Positions 6,087 to 13,050 of a DNA stretch of 13,703 nt are shown here, one piece after another. A program made the position numbers and the translations under genes. The first letter of the stretch is position 1. Each line of letters begins with the position of its first letter. Below the pieces are notes generated by a model that was given only the letters and a program-made list of their open reading frames with translations, was not told where the DNA came from and did no database searches. Source of the stretch: Muribaculaceae bacterium (GTDB lineage Bacteria > Bacteroidota > Bacteroidia > Bacteroidales > Muribaculaceae); contig JABUUJ010000017.1 in assembly GCA_021443235.1 (NCBI GenBank), forward strand, positions 1-13,703, in the 5' to 3' direction.

Positions 6087-6949
6087 TTCTGTGGCAGATA
6101 TTTCTTAAGAATGCGCATTGTGTCCTGGCAAAGCTTGATAAACACATCGCGGTTGTTGAGCACCGACGACATCTTGATTTGCCTGGAGTTTCCCTCAAAT
6201 ATAAAGCCCGTGTCGTTGCTTTCGAGCGCCCGCATTGTGGGCACCACGCCCGCAGTGTTGCTCTTGAGCGGCTTCACAAGGTAGTCGGCCATCTTGTCGA
6301 CCCACTTGTTGAGCGCCACCATGCTCGACTTGATGATGCCCGGGTTGACGCAGTTCACGATAATGCGTCGTGTCTTGAGCGTTGTCGAGATGTAGATTGA
6401 GAACAGGGTGAGGGCGAGCTTACTCTGTGCATAACTGCCTATCTGTGTGAAGTGTGAGATATTGGGAAACTCATAGGGCAGCGACACCAGCCGGCGGGTG
6501 ATGCTGGTCGACATAATGATGCGTCCTCCCTCGACGATGAGAGGAGCCACAAGCATTGACAACAGTGCGGTGCTCAGGAAGTTAACCTGCACGCAGTGGT
6601 CATATCCGTTGGGCGACACCGAAGCGCGTCGTGGCAGGTTTCCTGCATTGTTGATGAGTGCGGCCACAGGTCGGTTAAGGGCTGTGAGTCGAGCCACAAA
6701 GTCTTGCACAAGCTCAAAAGAGTTGAGGTCGAGTTGCAGGCACTGTATGTCGTTGTTTTTAGTCTCTTTGCGCAGTAGCTCGGCATATTGCTGGGCTTTC
6801 ACCAGATTGCGGCTGGCGAGCAGCACTGGTTTTCCCTGCTCGGCAAGTCGGCGCGTTATGAGCGAGCCCATGGCGTCGGTCGAGCCGGTAACGATAAAAA
6901 CAGGAGCCGCTTGTGCGGTCTTGCCAGCGTTGTCAATTTCGTCGTTCAT
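6083..6949 (-). CDS. Short-chain dehydrogenase/reductase (SDR family)
   Basis: The 288-residue protein is a classical-type NAD(P)-dependent SDR. The Rossmann cofactor loop is TGSTDAMG (21-28), with Ala where the second Gly usually stands. NNAG (100-103) is the conserved structural motif. The catalytic Ser lies in IIMSTSI (144-150), and the catalytic pair is YAQSK (Tyr173, Lys177). VNPGII (201-206) is the post-catalytic nicotinamide contact region. ASRN (45-48) after strand 2, with an Arg in that loop, would fit NADP(H) preference. The overall pattern resembles the retinol dehydrogenase/protochlorophyllide-reductase-like branch, but the substrate cannot be named. It is the first gene of the operon with ribF and upp and lies behind a two-box promoter. 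Confidence 0.9.
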   Translation of the reverse strand: MNDEIDNAGKTAQAAPVFIVTGSTDAMGSLITRRLAEQGKPVLLASRNLVKAQQYAELLRKETKNNDIQCLQLDLNSFELVQDFVARLTALNRPVAALINNAGNLPRRASVSPNGYDHCVQVNFLSTALLSMLVAPLIVEGGRIIMSTSITRRLVSLPYEFPNISHFTQIGSYAQSKLALTLFSIYISTTLKTRRIIVNCVNPGIIKSSMVALNKWVDKMADYLVKPLKSNTAGVVPTMRALESNDTGFIFEGNSRQIKMSSVLNNRDVFIKLCQDTMRILKKYLPQK

Positions 6950-6973
6950 TGCATTTGGTTTTCAATTACCACG

Positions 6974-7004
6974 CAAATTTAGTGAATAATATCCAAACCA
7001 CAAA
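6974..7004 (-). promoter_or_regulatory. Bacteroidetes-type promoter of the SDR-ribF-upp operon
   Basis: On the minus strand TTTG (7004-7001) and TAAATTTG (6981-6974) are separated by 19 nt and match the -33 and TAnnTTTG -7 elements. The -7 box is about 25 nt upstream of the SDR start codon, giving a very short leader. No terminator is obvious between the GH2 stop (7085) and this promoter, so some read-through from the GH2 gene is possible. Confidence 0.65.
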
Positions 7005-7031
7005 ATTTTACCCCAAGTAGAGCGAGTTTTT

Positions 7032-7049
7032 TGCAATTTAATGCAATTT
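7032..7049. repeat. Short direct repeat TGCAATTT x2 between GH2 and the SDR operon
   Basis: TGCAATTT occurs at 7032-7039 and 7042-7049, one helical turn (10 bp) apart and about 30-50 nt upstream of the SDR-operon -33 box. It could be an activator site, or chance in AT-rich DNA. Confidence 0.35.
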
Positions 7050-7084
7050 GCTCCCCTATGGTAAATGGTGAATACTACGCGCTG

Positions 7085-10000
7085 CTAAAGCACTACCTTC
7101 GTGGTCGAGGGAGCGGCATGAAGCGGACGGGCGGTGACAATGAAGGTGCCGTGTCCCAGGTTGATGCTACCCTGGCCCGAGGCGTTGATGCTTGCCATGA
7201 GTGCGGCGTCGGTGCTATAGACTAATAACCGTGCCGGGCCAACGTCACCTGCAATGTCGTAATTCAGGACACCGTTATGCCCGTAAATCCTAACGGCGCC
7301 TATTTCTTTTTTTGGCAAACCCGATTTTGTGGGGTTGAATACGCCTCGCGTCCATGCGCTTGCCCGCTTGCCATTGTCTATGGCCTGCACGCCCCACTCA
7401 TAGTCGGCATCGTCAATCGCCATGGTCATCGTGTGAGCGGTAATGGCGATCGCGCCTGCTGTTTCACCCACTTTCAGGCGTCCGTTCTCGATGTTGGCTG
7501 GCACAGCCATAAACACCTTGTCGCTGCCTTTCTTGCGCAAGTAGAAGTTGTAGCGCAAGGCGGGTTGTGGCGTGACATCGTCGGTTGAAGCATCCCATGA
7601 GAATGTCGCTGTGCCTTTCTTGTTGTCGCACACAGCCTTTAGCCCTGTGGGGACCGATGGAGCCTCATTAGGGGCGATGCCCAGCGAAGCCGAGGTGTTG
7701 CGATAGAGCAGAGTGGCGCACGACGATGCGCACACATTGTTTTGCGCCCAACCCATGTTCCAGGCGTCAAGGAAACCGTCGTTGTCAATGTCAACAAGGT
7801 GGTTGTTGCCGTGGCTCACTCGAGCAAACGACCACTGCTTGCCGAAGGGGTCAAGATAATAGGCTCCAGCGGGCTCAAAAGCCATGTCACCCTTGTTGAT
7901 ATAGAGCCAAGTCGTGATCTCGTGCGTTTGTCCGTGTCCGCCAATGAGAATGTCGGCGAGCCCATCGTGGTTGACGTCGGCAATCGACGGTGTAGAGCCG
8001 TCGACGCCCTCAAACCCGCTAAACTCGTCGTTGAGCATGGCGAAAGTGCGGTTGCCGTTGTTGCGATACACAAACACGCTTTTGGCGGTGTTGCCTTTGT
8101 TGGCCGAAAAGCCTGTCACAAGGATGTCGTCAAGTCCGTCGCCGTCAAGGTCGGCTGGCACGCAAGCTCCGTCATAGGCACCACAAAACCGCTGCGAACT
8201 CTCGCTGAAAGTGCCGTCGCCGTTGTTCCAATAGATATACATAGCGCCGTTATTGGCTTCATAACCTGCCGAGACGACGTCGAGCAGGCCGTCGTTGTCC
8301 ATGTCGCGCATATAAACCGAGCCGCGGGCGAGTGCGTGAAAGGCACTCTTACCGTTGACAGGCAATTCAACCTTCTCAAAGCAAGTTCCCGCGACATTGC
8401 GATAGAGGTAGGTCACGCGTCGGTCGCTCATGAGCACGTCACGTCCATATCCGTCCTTGCCCATGTAGTCCTCACGGCCAGTGACCACGATGTCGGTGTA
8501 TCCGTCGCGGTCATAGTCGCCAGTGTCGACCCACTGTCGCGAGCGACCGCCATCGGTGGCATTATAGATAGGGGCGATACCCATTGCCGCGTTGTCGTTG
8601 ACCTCGGTAAAAGTGCCGTCGGCGTTGTTGTGATACAGGTGTGCCACGATTTTGTCAAGGCTGTCGATGTTGCGGTCGGTGAGGCCGGGATAAAACAAAT
8701 CAAGGTTGCCGTCGTTGTCATAGTCAAGGAAAACGGGGCAGGCATAATAGGTTGGGGCAAACGAGTTGGCAGTGCGCGAGAACGAGCCCTTGCCATCGTT
8801 TTTGTAGTATAGCGACACGCGGCCTGCATCGCCTTGCAGGTGGCTGTTCCATGCGCTGTAAACCACATCAAGAGCCCCGTCGCCGTCAACATCGGCCCAC
8901 GCCACGTTGTTGCGGTCCTGTGCGTGGAAAAACTCACCAGCGGGCACCGATGTGCCGTCGCCGCCTCGCTGTGCCGGTTCGGCAGGCACTGGGGTCATTA
9001 CGCGCTCAAACTTAGGTAAAACAGCCGTTCCAGGGCTGGGCGAAAGCTTGCGCTCAGGGTTTTGCAAATCGTCGAAGTTCTCGTTATATTCGATTGTAGT
9101 GCTGTCGATTGCCACCAGTCCCACGTCCATAAATTGCTGCCCAGTGCCTTGTTTTCCGGCAAGGGCGATGAGATTCCACGAGTTGGGCTTAAGTGTTGCG
9201 AGGGCCTCGTGATTGATGTCCATATACCAGTAGGAGAATGTGCATCCAGCGTGAGCTCCTGCCCACACGCCGTTGATATAAAGGTCCACGTCATCGTCGT
9301 GGAAGAGCTTGAAGCGCAACTTGGCGATGTTCTCGGGGGAGATGTCGCTCAGATAGAACCAGCGGCGCATATATATTTGGTTAGTGTTCCAGTCGGTGCG
9401 CACAAGCTCTTTATACTCGTTCATGCCATGCCCAAAAGCCGCCTCTCCCACGCTCCAGCTGCTATCGTCGAATGTTGCGTCGTACCAATGTCGTGGCGCG
9501 GCAGAGGTGATGTATCGCCACTTGTGGGCGTGTGTCATTGCCGTTGAGAGGATGGTGGTCTCAACACGAGGAGTGCTGGGCAGGTTGATGCACTCAAGGA
9601 TATTCTGGCGCAGGCGGCCGTAGGGCGATGCAGGTTTAAGCACTCGTCGGTCGTAGGTATAGAAGCCGTTTTTCTCGATTTCGACGTCGCTCAGCTGGGT
9701 ATAGACCGCTGCGTTAAGCCCCATGGCATACAGGTCTTTGATTTCCTCGCCCAAGCCGTTGAAATAGGTGGTGAAGTCCTCGCTGCTCTCGACCACGGTG
9801 TACTGGAAGTCACCCCCAGGCCAGATGTGTCCTGGCACCTTGAGCGTGATGCCGCCATACTCGCCACACACGGCGGCTCGGTTGGCGTTGTGCGGGCATC
9901 CTGGGTGAGGATAGCTGTGTGTATCGATAATATTGCCCACTTCGCTGTCGGTCCAGCCGCTGGCGCAACATATCAGAGAGGCCTTGCCATATCGTGCTGG

Positions 10001-11383
10001 CGAGAGATTGTTGACACGCGAGTCGATGAGGTTGGTCATGCGATCGGTGTCAAACTGTCCCCAGCCCTCGTTAAACACAATCCAGTGCACGATGCTGGGG
10101 TGGCTCTTGAGGGCGTCAACGATATTGAGCCACTCGCGTTCCATGATTTCCTTGGCTTGCTGTTCTCCGTCCTTGACGAGGTTGCCGCTGGGCAAGTCCT
10201 GCCACACGAGTATTCCCTCGCGGTCACAGTGATAATACCAGCGGTCGGGCTCAACCTTGATATGTTTTCTAATCATGTTGCAGCCCAAGTCCTTCATGCC
10301 TTTGATGTCAAAGAGCAGAGCCTCGTCGCTGGGTGCGGTGTAGAGGCCATCGGGCCACCAACCTTGGTCAAGGGGACCAAGCTGGAATATCTGCTTGCCG
10401 TTGAGGTATATACGCGGTATCCCGGCATTGTCTTTCTTGACCTCGATGCGTCGCATTCCGGCATAGGACTTCACCTCATCGGTCACTACACCGCCCTTCT
10501 CAAGGGTGACAAACACATCGTATAAATAGGGGTCTTCGGGCGACCAGGCGTGCACATCGGTGAGGGTTACGCGTGTCACAACACCTGGCTTAGCGCCCTC
10601 GATAGTGCCCGCCACTTTGCCGTCGCGGTCCTTGACAGTGACATTAAAGGTCGCTGCGTCGTCGCTTGCGGCGAGCTTGATGTTGAGCCAGCTGCGGTCG
10701 AGCGTGGGTTCCATAATTAGCGACTGGATGTAGGCGTCGCGCGACACAGGTTCGAGCCACACCGTTTGCCAGATACCACTAACGGCTGTGTACCAGCAAA
10801 TTGACGGGTTTTTGCTCTGCTTGCCAGTGGGTTGCCCTTCTACACCAGTGTTGTCGTAGATATACACTGCGATGTCTTGCTCGGCGCCCGCGACGAGGGC
10901 GTCGGTCACATCAAAAGTAAAGGGATCGTAGCCGCCCTCATGCTGGCCCACACTCTTGCCATTGACCCACACCTCGCAGCGCCAGTCCACAGCGCCAAAG
11001 TGTAGCAGCCATCGCTTGCCATCGTGACCGGCGGGGAGCGTGAACTTGCGGTGATACCAGTAGCACTGCTCGTCGCTCTTTTCCATGATGCCCGAGATAG
11101 CGCTCTCGAGCGGGAAGGGCACGAGAATTGCCTTGTCGTAGGCAAATGCCTTGTCATAAGCCTCACCAGGCGTGCCTTTGCGCAGGTCCCACACACCATT
11201 AAGGTTGACCCACGCCTCACGCTCAAGCTGTGGGCGCGGGTACTCGGGAAGCACGTTGGCTGGGTCGATGGTTTCGCTCCACCGAGTCATTGCCGGACCC
11301 TGCTTCATCTGCCATTGTGTAGCCGTCGCACTCAGGCACCCCAGTGCCATCACAGCAGCAACAATCCATTTTCTTGTATTCAT
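7085..11383 (-). CDS. Secreted multidomain GH2 glycosidase with FG-GAP/VCBS propeller and T9SS-like C-terminus
   Basis: The 1432-residue protein has these domains in order. A signal peptide (1-22). A GH2 sugar-binding jelly roll (about 45-212; WVNLNGVWDL, WYHRKFTLP, VWVNGKSVGQHEGGYDPFTFDVT). A GH2 Ig-like domain (about 215-312). A GH2 TIM barrel (about 315-600) with probable acid/base Glu439 in HWIVFNEGWGQF and probable nucleophile Glu508 in VCGEYGG. A second beta-sandwich, probably carbohydrate-binding (about 620-760; YDATFDDSSWSVGEAAFG, DDVDLYINGVWAG). Seven DxDxDG-type FG-GAP/VCBS repeats (about 820-1230). An Fn3-like domain (about 1241-1350). A C-terminal domain (about 1363-1432) resembling T9SS type A sorting domains and ending in KVVL. 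GH2 members remove beta-linked sugars such as galactose, glucuronate or mannose; which one applies here cannot be told. No susC/susD genes are nearby, so it is not in an evident polysaccharide locus. Confidence 0.92.
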   Translation of the reverse strand: MNTRKWIVAAVMALGCLSATATQWQMKQGPAMTRWSETIDPANVLPEYPRPQLEREAWVNLNGVWDLRKGTPGEAYDKAFAYDKAILVPFPLESAISGIMEKSDEQCYWYHRKFTLPAGHDGKRWLLHFGAVDWRCEVWVNGKSVGQHEGGYDPFTFDVTDALVAGAEQDIAVYIYDNTGVEGQPTGKQSKNPSICWYTAVSGIWQTVWLEPVSRDAYIQSLIMEPTLDRSWLNIKLAASDDAATFNVTVKDRDGKVAGTIEGAKPGVVTRVTLTDVHAWSPEDPYLYDVFVTLEKGGVVTDEVKSYAGMRRIEVKKDNAGIPRIYLNGKQIFQLGPLDQGWWPDGLYTAPSDEALLFDIKGMKDLGCNMIRKHIKVEPDRWYYHCDREGILVWQDLPSGNLVKDGEQQAKEIMEREWLNIVDALKSHPSIVHWIVFNEGWGQFDTDRMTNLIDSRVNNLSPARYGKASLICCASGWTDSEVGNIIDTHSYPHPGCPHNANRAAVCGEYGGITLKVPGHIWPGGDFQYTVVESSEDFTTYFNGLGEEIKDLYAMGLNAAVYTQLSDVEIEKNGFYTYDRRVLKPASPYGRLRQNILECINLPSTPRVETTILSTAMTHAHKWRYITSAAPRHWYDATFDDSSWSVGEAAFGHGMNEYKELVRTDWNTNQIYMRRWFYLSDISPENIAKLRFKLFHDDDVDLYINGVWAGAHAGCTFSYWYMDINHEALATLKPNSWNLIALAGKQGTGQQFMDVGLVAIDSTTIEYNENFDDLQNPERKLSPSPGTAVLPKFERVMTPVPAEPAQRGGDGTSVPAGEFFHAQDRNNVAWADVDGDGALDVVYSAWNSHLQGDAGRVSLYYKNDGKGSFSRTANSFAPTYYACPVFLDYDNDGNLDLFYPGLTDRNIDSLDKIVAHLYHNNADGTFTEVNDNAAMGIAPIYNATDGGRSRQWVDTGDYDRDGYTDIVVTGREDYMGKDGYGRDVLMSDRRVTYLYRNVAGTCFEKVELPVNGKSAFHALARGSVYMRDMDNDGLLDVVSAGYEANNGAMYIYWNNGDGTFSESSQRFCGAYDGACVPADLDGDGLDDILVTGFSANKGNTAKSVFVYRNNGNRTFAMLNDEFSGFEGVDGSTPSIADVNHDGLADILIGGHGQTHEITTWLYINKGDMAFEPAGAYYLDPFGKQWSFARVSHGNNHLVDIDNDGFLDAWNMGWAQNNVCASSCATLLYRNTSASLGIAPNEAPSVPTGLKAVCDNKKGTATFSWDASTDDVTPQPALRYNFYLRKKGSDKVFMAVPANIENGRLKVGETAGAIAITAHTMTMAIDDADYEWGVQAIDNGKRASAWTRGVFNPTKSGLPKKEIGAVRIYGHNGVLNYDIAGDVGPARLLVYSTDAALMASINASGQGSINLGHGTFIVTARPLHAAPSTTKVVL

Positions 11384-11417
11384 ATTCTATATTTTTTTGG
11401 TATTTCATGCTACGACA

Positions 11418-11425
11418 CAAAATTA
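11418..11425 (-). promoter_or_regulatory. Promoter core (TAATTTTG) of the GH2 gene
   Basis: On the minus strand TAATTTTG (11425-11418) matches the TAnnTTTG -7 element, 35 nt upstream of the GH2 ATG. No good -33 box lies 19-21 nt further up; the nearest TTTG copies give spacers of 12 or 26 nt. That is a reason to suspect activator-dependent transcription. Confidence 0.5.
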
Positions 11426-11446
11426 CACATAATCGCCCAAAAAAAC

Positions 11447-11464
11447 TGTCGCAAATGTCGCAAA
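11447..11464. repeat. Tandem perfect 9-bp direct repeat upstream of the GH2 promoter
   Basis: TGTCGCAAA occurs twice with no gap (11447-11455, 11456-11464), read as TTTGCGACA twice toward the GH2 gene. It begins 21 bp upstream of the GH2 -7 box, where the -33 box or an activator would bind. The copies are 9 bp apart, close to one helical turn. Confidence 0.6.
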
Positions 11465-11564
11465 AACGCCTACATCGGTAGCACATTCTCTCCCCATACA
11501 GTGCCAAAACAGCGCCACATCCCTTTTTTTAGCCTAAAAAAGTGGGGATTTCGGGTTTTTTGAG

Positions 11565-11572
11565 TAACTTTG
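11565..11572 (+). promoter_or_regulatory. Promoter core (TAACTTTG) of metK
   Basis: TAACTTTG matches the -7 element. The predicted start near 11578 yields a leader of about 155 nt that begins just before the SAM-II aptamer, which supports the assignment. The -33 position has no clean TTTG. A small inverted repeat (TTTTTTA-GCC-TAAAAAA, 11525-11541) lies immediately upstream, and the 10-mer AAAAAAGTGG at 11536-11545 also occurs upstream of the ATPase promoter (1471-1480). Confidence 0.6.
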
Positions 11573-11591
11573 CGGCACATAATTGAGACAC

Positions 11592-11643
11592 GGTGGAAAA
11601 ATTTGGCTGCTTGCGACCACTTGAAAAAATGCTAAAACTGCGA
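11592..11643 (+). ncRNA. SAM-II riboswitch aptamer upstream of metK
   Basis: The segment follows the compact SAM-II (metA-type) pattern. Stem P1 is GTGG (11593-11596) with CCAC (11617-11620), extendable by G11592-U11621. Inside it are an ATTTG loop segment (11601-11605) and TTGCGA (11611-11616), matching the conserved loop that ends in UUGCAA. After P1 comes an A-rich linker and the invariant-looking GCTAAA (11631-11636), which forms the pseudoknot and SAM pocket. SAM-II is known upstream of methionine and SAM genes in Alphaproteobacteria and Bacteroidetes, so a position before metK fits. The downstream expression platform (11644-11733) contains alternative pairings. I aligned it by eye from memory of the family; a covariance search was not possible. 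Confidence 0.8.
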
Positions 11644-11675
11644 TAATCAACTCATTATCCTTGCATTCGTTTTAG

Positions 11676-11716
11676 TTTTTCCACTTTTTTATTAACCAGT
11701 GGGAAGCAATTTCCAC
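11676..11716 (+). promoter_or_regulatory. Probable expression platform of the metK leader: alternative hairpins next to the start codon
   Basis: TTTTTCCAC (11676-11684) is an exact complement of GTGGAAAAA (11593-11601), which carries the 5' strand of aptamer stem P1. Its TTTCCAC part can instead pair with GTGGGAA (11699-11705), with one G-U. GTGGGAA can in turn pair with TTTCCAC (11710-11716) across a GCAA tetraloop, 17 nt before the metK ATG. These pairings exclude each other, which is how a ligand-controlled switch would work. The on/off polarity is not clear from the sequence. Confidence 0.55.
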
Positions 11717-11733
11717 ACCCATAAAAAAGTAAA

Positions 11734-13044
11734 ATGAACTATTTATTTACATCTGAATCGGTTTCGGAAGGGCATCCCGACAAAGTTGCCGACCAAATTA
11801 GCGACGCCATCCTCGACCAGTTTCTGGCCCACGACCCGCAGTCGAAGGTGGCATGCGAGACCCTCGTCACCACAGGCCAGGTGGTTATCGCCGGCGAGGT
11901 GAAAAGCGAGGCCTATATCGATCTTATGGACACGGCGCGCAACGTCATCAACAAGATAGGCTACAACGACAGCGCGCTCATGTTCGACGGCTCGTCGTGC
12001 GGTGTTTTCAACGCCATTCACGAGCAGAGCGACGACATCAACCGCGGCGTTGACCGCGCCACAGCCGAGGAGCAGGGCGCCGGCGACCAAGGCATGATGT
12101 TTGGCTACGCGTGCAGCGAGACGCCCAACTACATGCCGCTCACGCTCGACCTGGCTCACCGCCTGCTGCGCGAGTTGCAGTACATACGCAAGCACACACG
12201 CCTGATGAGTTACCTGCGTCCCGACGCTAAAAGTCAGGTGACAGTGGAATATGACAACGACACGCACAGGCCCGTGCGCATCCACACCATCGTCATCAGC
12301 ACCCAGCACGACGAGTTTATCAAGCCCACAGGCAAAAACGCGGCGGCACTTGCGAGCGCCTCGGCACAACAGGAGGCCGACGAGCAGATGCTGGCACGCA
12401 TTCGCGAAGATGTTGCCACCATCCTCATTCCACGAGTTAAGAAGCAGTTGCCCAGCAACATGCAGGCACTTTTCGACGACCAGCTCATCCTTCATGTCAA
12501 CCCCACAGGCAAGTTTGTGATTGGCGGTCCTCACGGCGACACTGGCCTCACTGGTCGCAAAATCATCGTTGACACCTACGGCGGACGCGGAGCACACGGA
12601 GGCGGCGCCTTCAGCGGCAAAGACCCCAGCAAGGTCGATCGCAGCGCGGCCTATGCGGCACGCCACATCGCCAAGAACGCCGTGGCAGCCGGCATCGCCA
12701 GCGAGATGCTCGTGCAGGTGAGCTATGCCATAGGCGTTGCCCAACCTATAAGCCTCTATGTCAACACCTACGGCACCGCCAAGGTTGCCATGACCGACAT
12801 CGAGATTGCCAACAAACTCAACGAGCTCTTTGACATGACGCCCGCAGCCATCGAGCGACGCCTCAAACTGCGCAACCCCATCTACCAGGAGACCGCCTCA
12901 CTGGGACACATGGGTCGCGAGCCAAAGACGGTGACCAAGGTGTTCAAGTCCAAATACAACGAGACAAAAACGCTTGAGGTGGAGCTGTTTACGTGGGAAA
13001 AGACCGACTATGTTGAAAAACTGAAACAGGCCTTTGGGCTCTAA
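11734..13044 (+). CDS. metK: S-adenosylmethionine synthase (methionine adenosyltransferase)
   Basis: The 436-residue cytoplasmic enzyme makes SAM from methionine and ATP. Family signatures are present: EGHPDKVADQISDAILD (12-28, with the substrate/metal-binding HPDK), GAGDQGMMFGYA (115-126, signature 1), GGPHGDTGLTGRKIIVDTYGG (264-284) and GGGAFSGKDPSKVDRSAAY (289-307, signature 2). It is longer than the roughly 384-residue enterobacterial enzyme, with extra sequence around 190-225, as in other Bacteroidetes. Expression is probably feedback-controlled by the SAM-II leader RNA. The G+C content is high (37/60 at 12001-12060), typical of the core genes here. A small membrane-protein gene starts 6 nt after the stop. 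Confidence 0.97.
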   Translation: MNYLFTSESVSEGHPDKVADQISDAILDQFLAHDPQSKVACETLVTTGQVVIAGEVKSEAYIDLMDTARNVINKIGYNDSALMFDGSSCGVFNAIHEQSDDINRGVDRATAEEQGAGDQGMMFGYACSETPNYMPLTLDLAHRLLRELQYIRKHTRLMSYLRPDAKSQVTVEYDNDTHRPVRIHTIVISTQHDEFIKPTGKNAAALASASAQQEADEQMLARIREDVATILIPRVKKQLPSNMQALFDDQLILHVNPTGKFVIGGPHGDTGLTGRKIIVDTYGGRGAHGGGAFSGKDPSKVDRSAAYAARHIAKNAVAAGIASEMLVQVSYAIGVAQPISLYVNTYGTAKVAMTDIEIANKLNELFDMTPAAIERRLKLRNPIYQETASLGHMGREPKTVTKVFKSKYNETKTLEVELFTWEKTDYVEKLKQAFGL

Positions 13045-13050
13045 TGTCGC

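Larger units (their letters stand above)
11384..11733. other. 350-nt divergent regulatory region between the GH2 gene and metK
   Basis: This is the only gene-free stretch longer than 300 nt. From left to right it holds the A-rich GH2 leader, the GH2 -7 box (11418-11425), the tandem 9-bp repeat (11447-11464), a stretch without recognisable signals (11465-11523), a small inverted repeat (11525-11541), the metK -7 box (11565-11572), the SAM-II aptamer (11592-11643), and the leader with alternative pairings (11676-11716). No coding potential is convincing here. Confidence 0.7.

Noticed and set aside
7742..8812. 356-codon open frame on the plus strand inside the GH2 gene
   Set aside because: It is antisense to the DxDxDG repeats; the Val/Ala-rich translation mirrors the GTC/GCC complement of the Asp/Gly codons. 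It has no promoter or recognisable motif.
9827..10525. 232-codon open frame on the plus strand
   Set aside because: It is antisense to the GH2 catalytic barrel, which contains intact active-site motifs. It has no independent support.
7085..11383. Polysaccharide utilisation locus
   Set aside because: No susC/susD-like pair, hybrid two-component regulator or second glycosidase gene is in the window. The GH2 gene stands alone between housekeeping genes.
11580..11645. SAM-I (S-box) or SAM-III riboswitch instead of SAM-II
   Set aside because: The S-box GAGGGA...GGCAACC core is absent, as is the SMK-type pairing with a Shine-Dalgarno. The compact P1 plus ATTTG/TTGCGA/GCTAAA order fits SAM-II.
11629..11646. 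Five-codon mini-ORF (MLKLR) as a leader peptide of metK
   Set aside because: Its ATG overlaps the conserved GCTAAA of the SAM-II core, which accounts for the sequence. There is no evidence of translation and it is too short to judge.
11743..12744. 333-codon open frame on the minus strand
   Set aside because: It is antisense to metK, which is unambiguous by its signatures. The frame is a codon-bias shadow.
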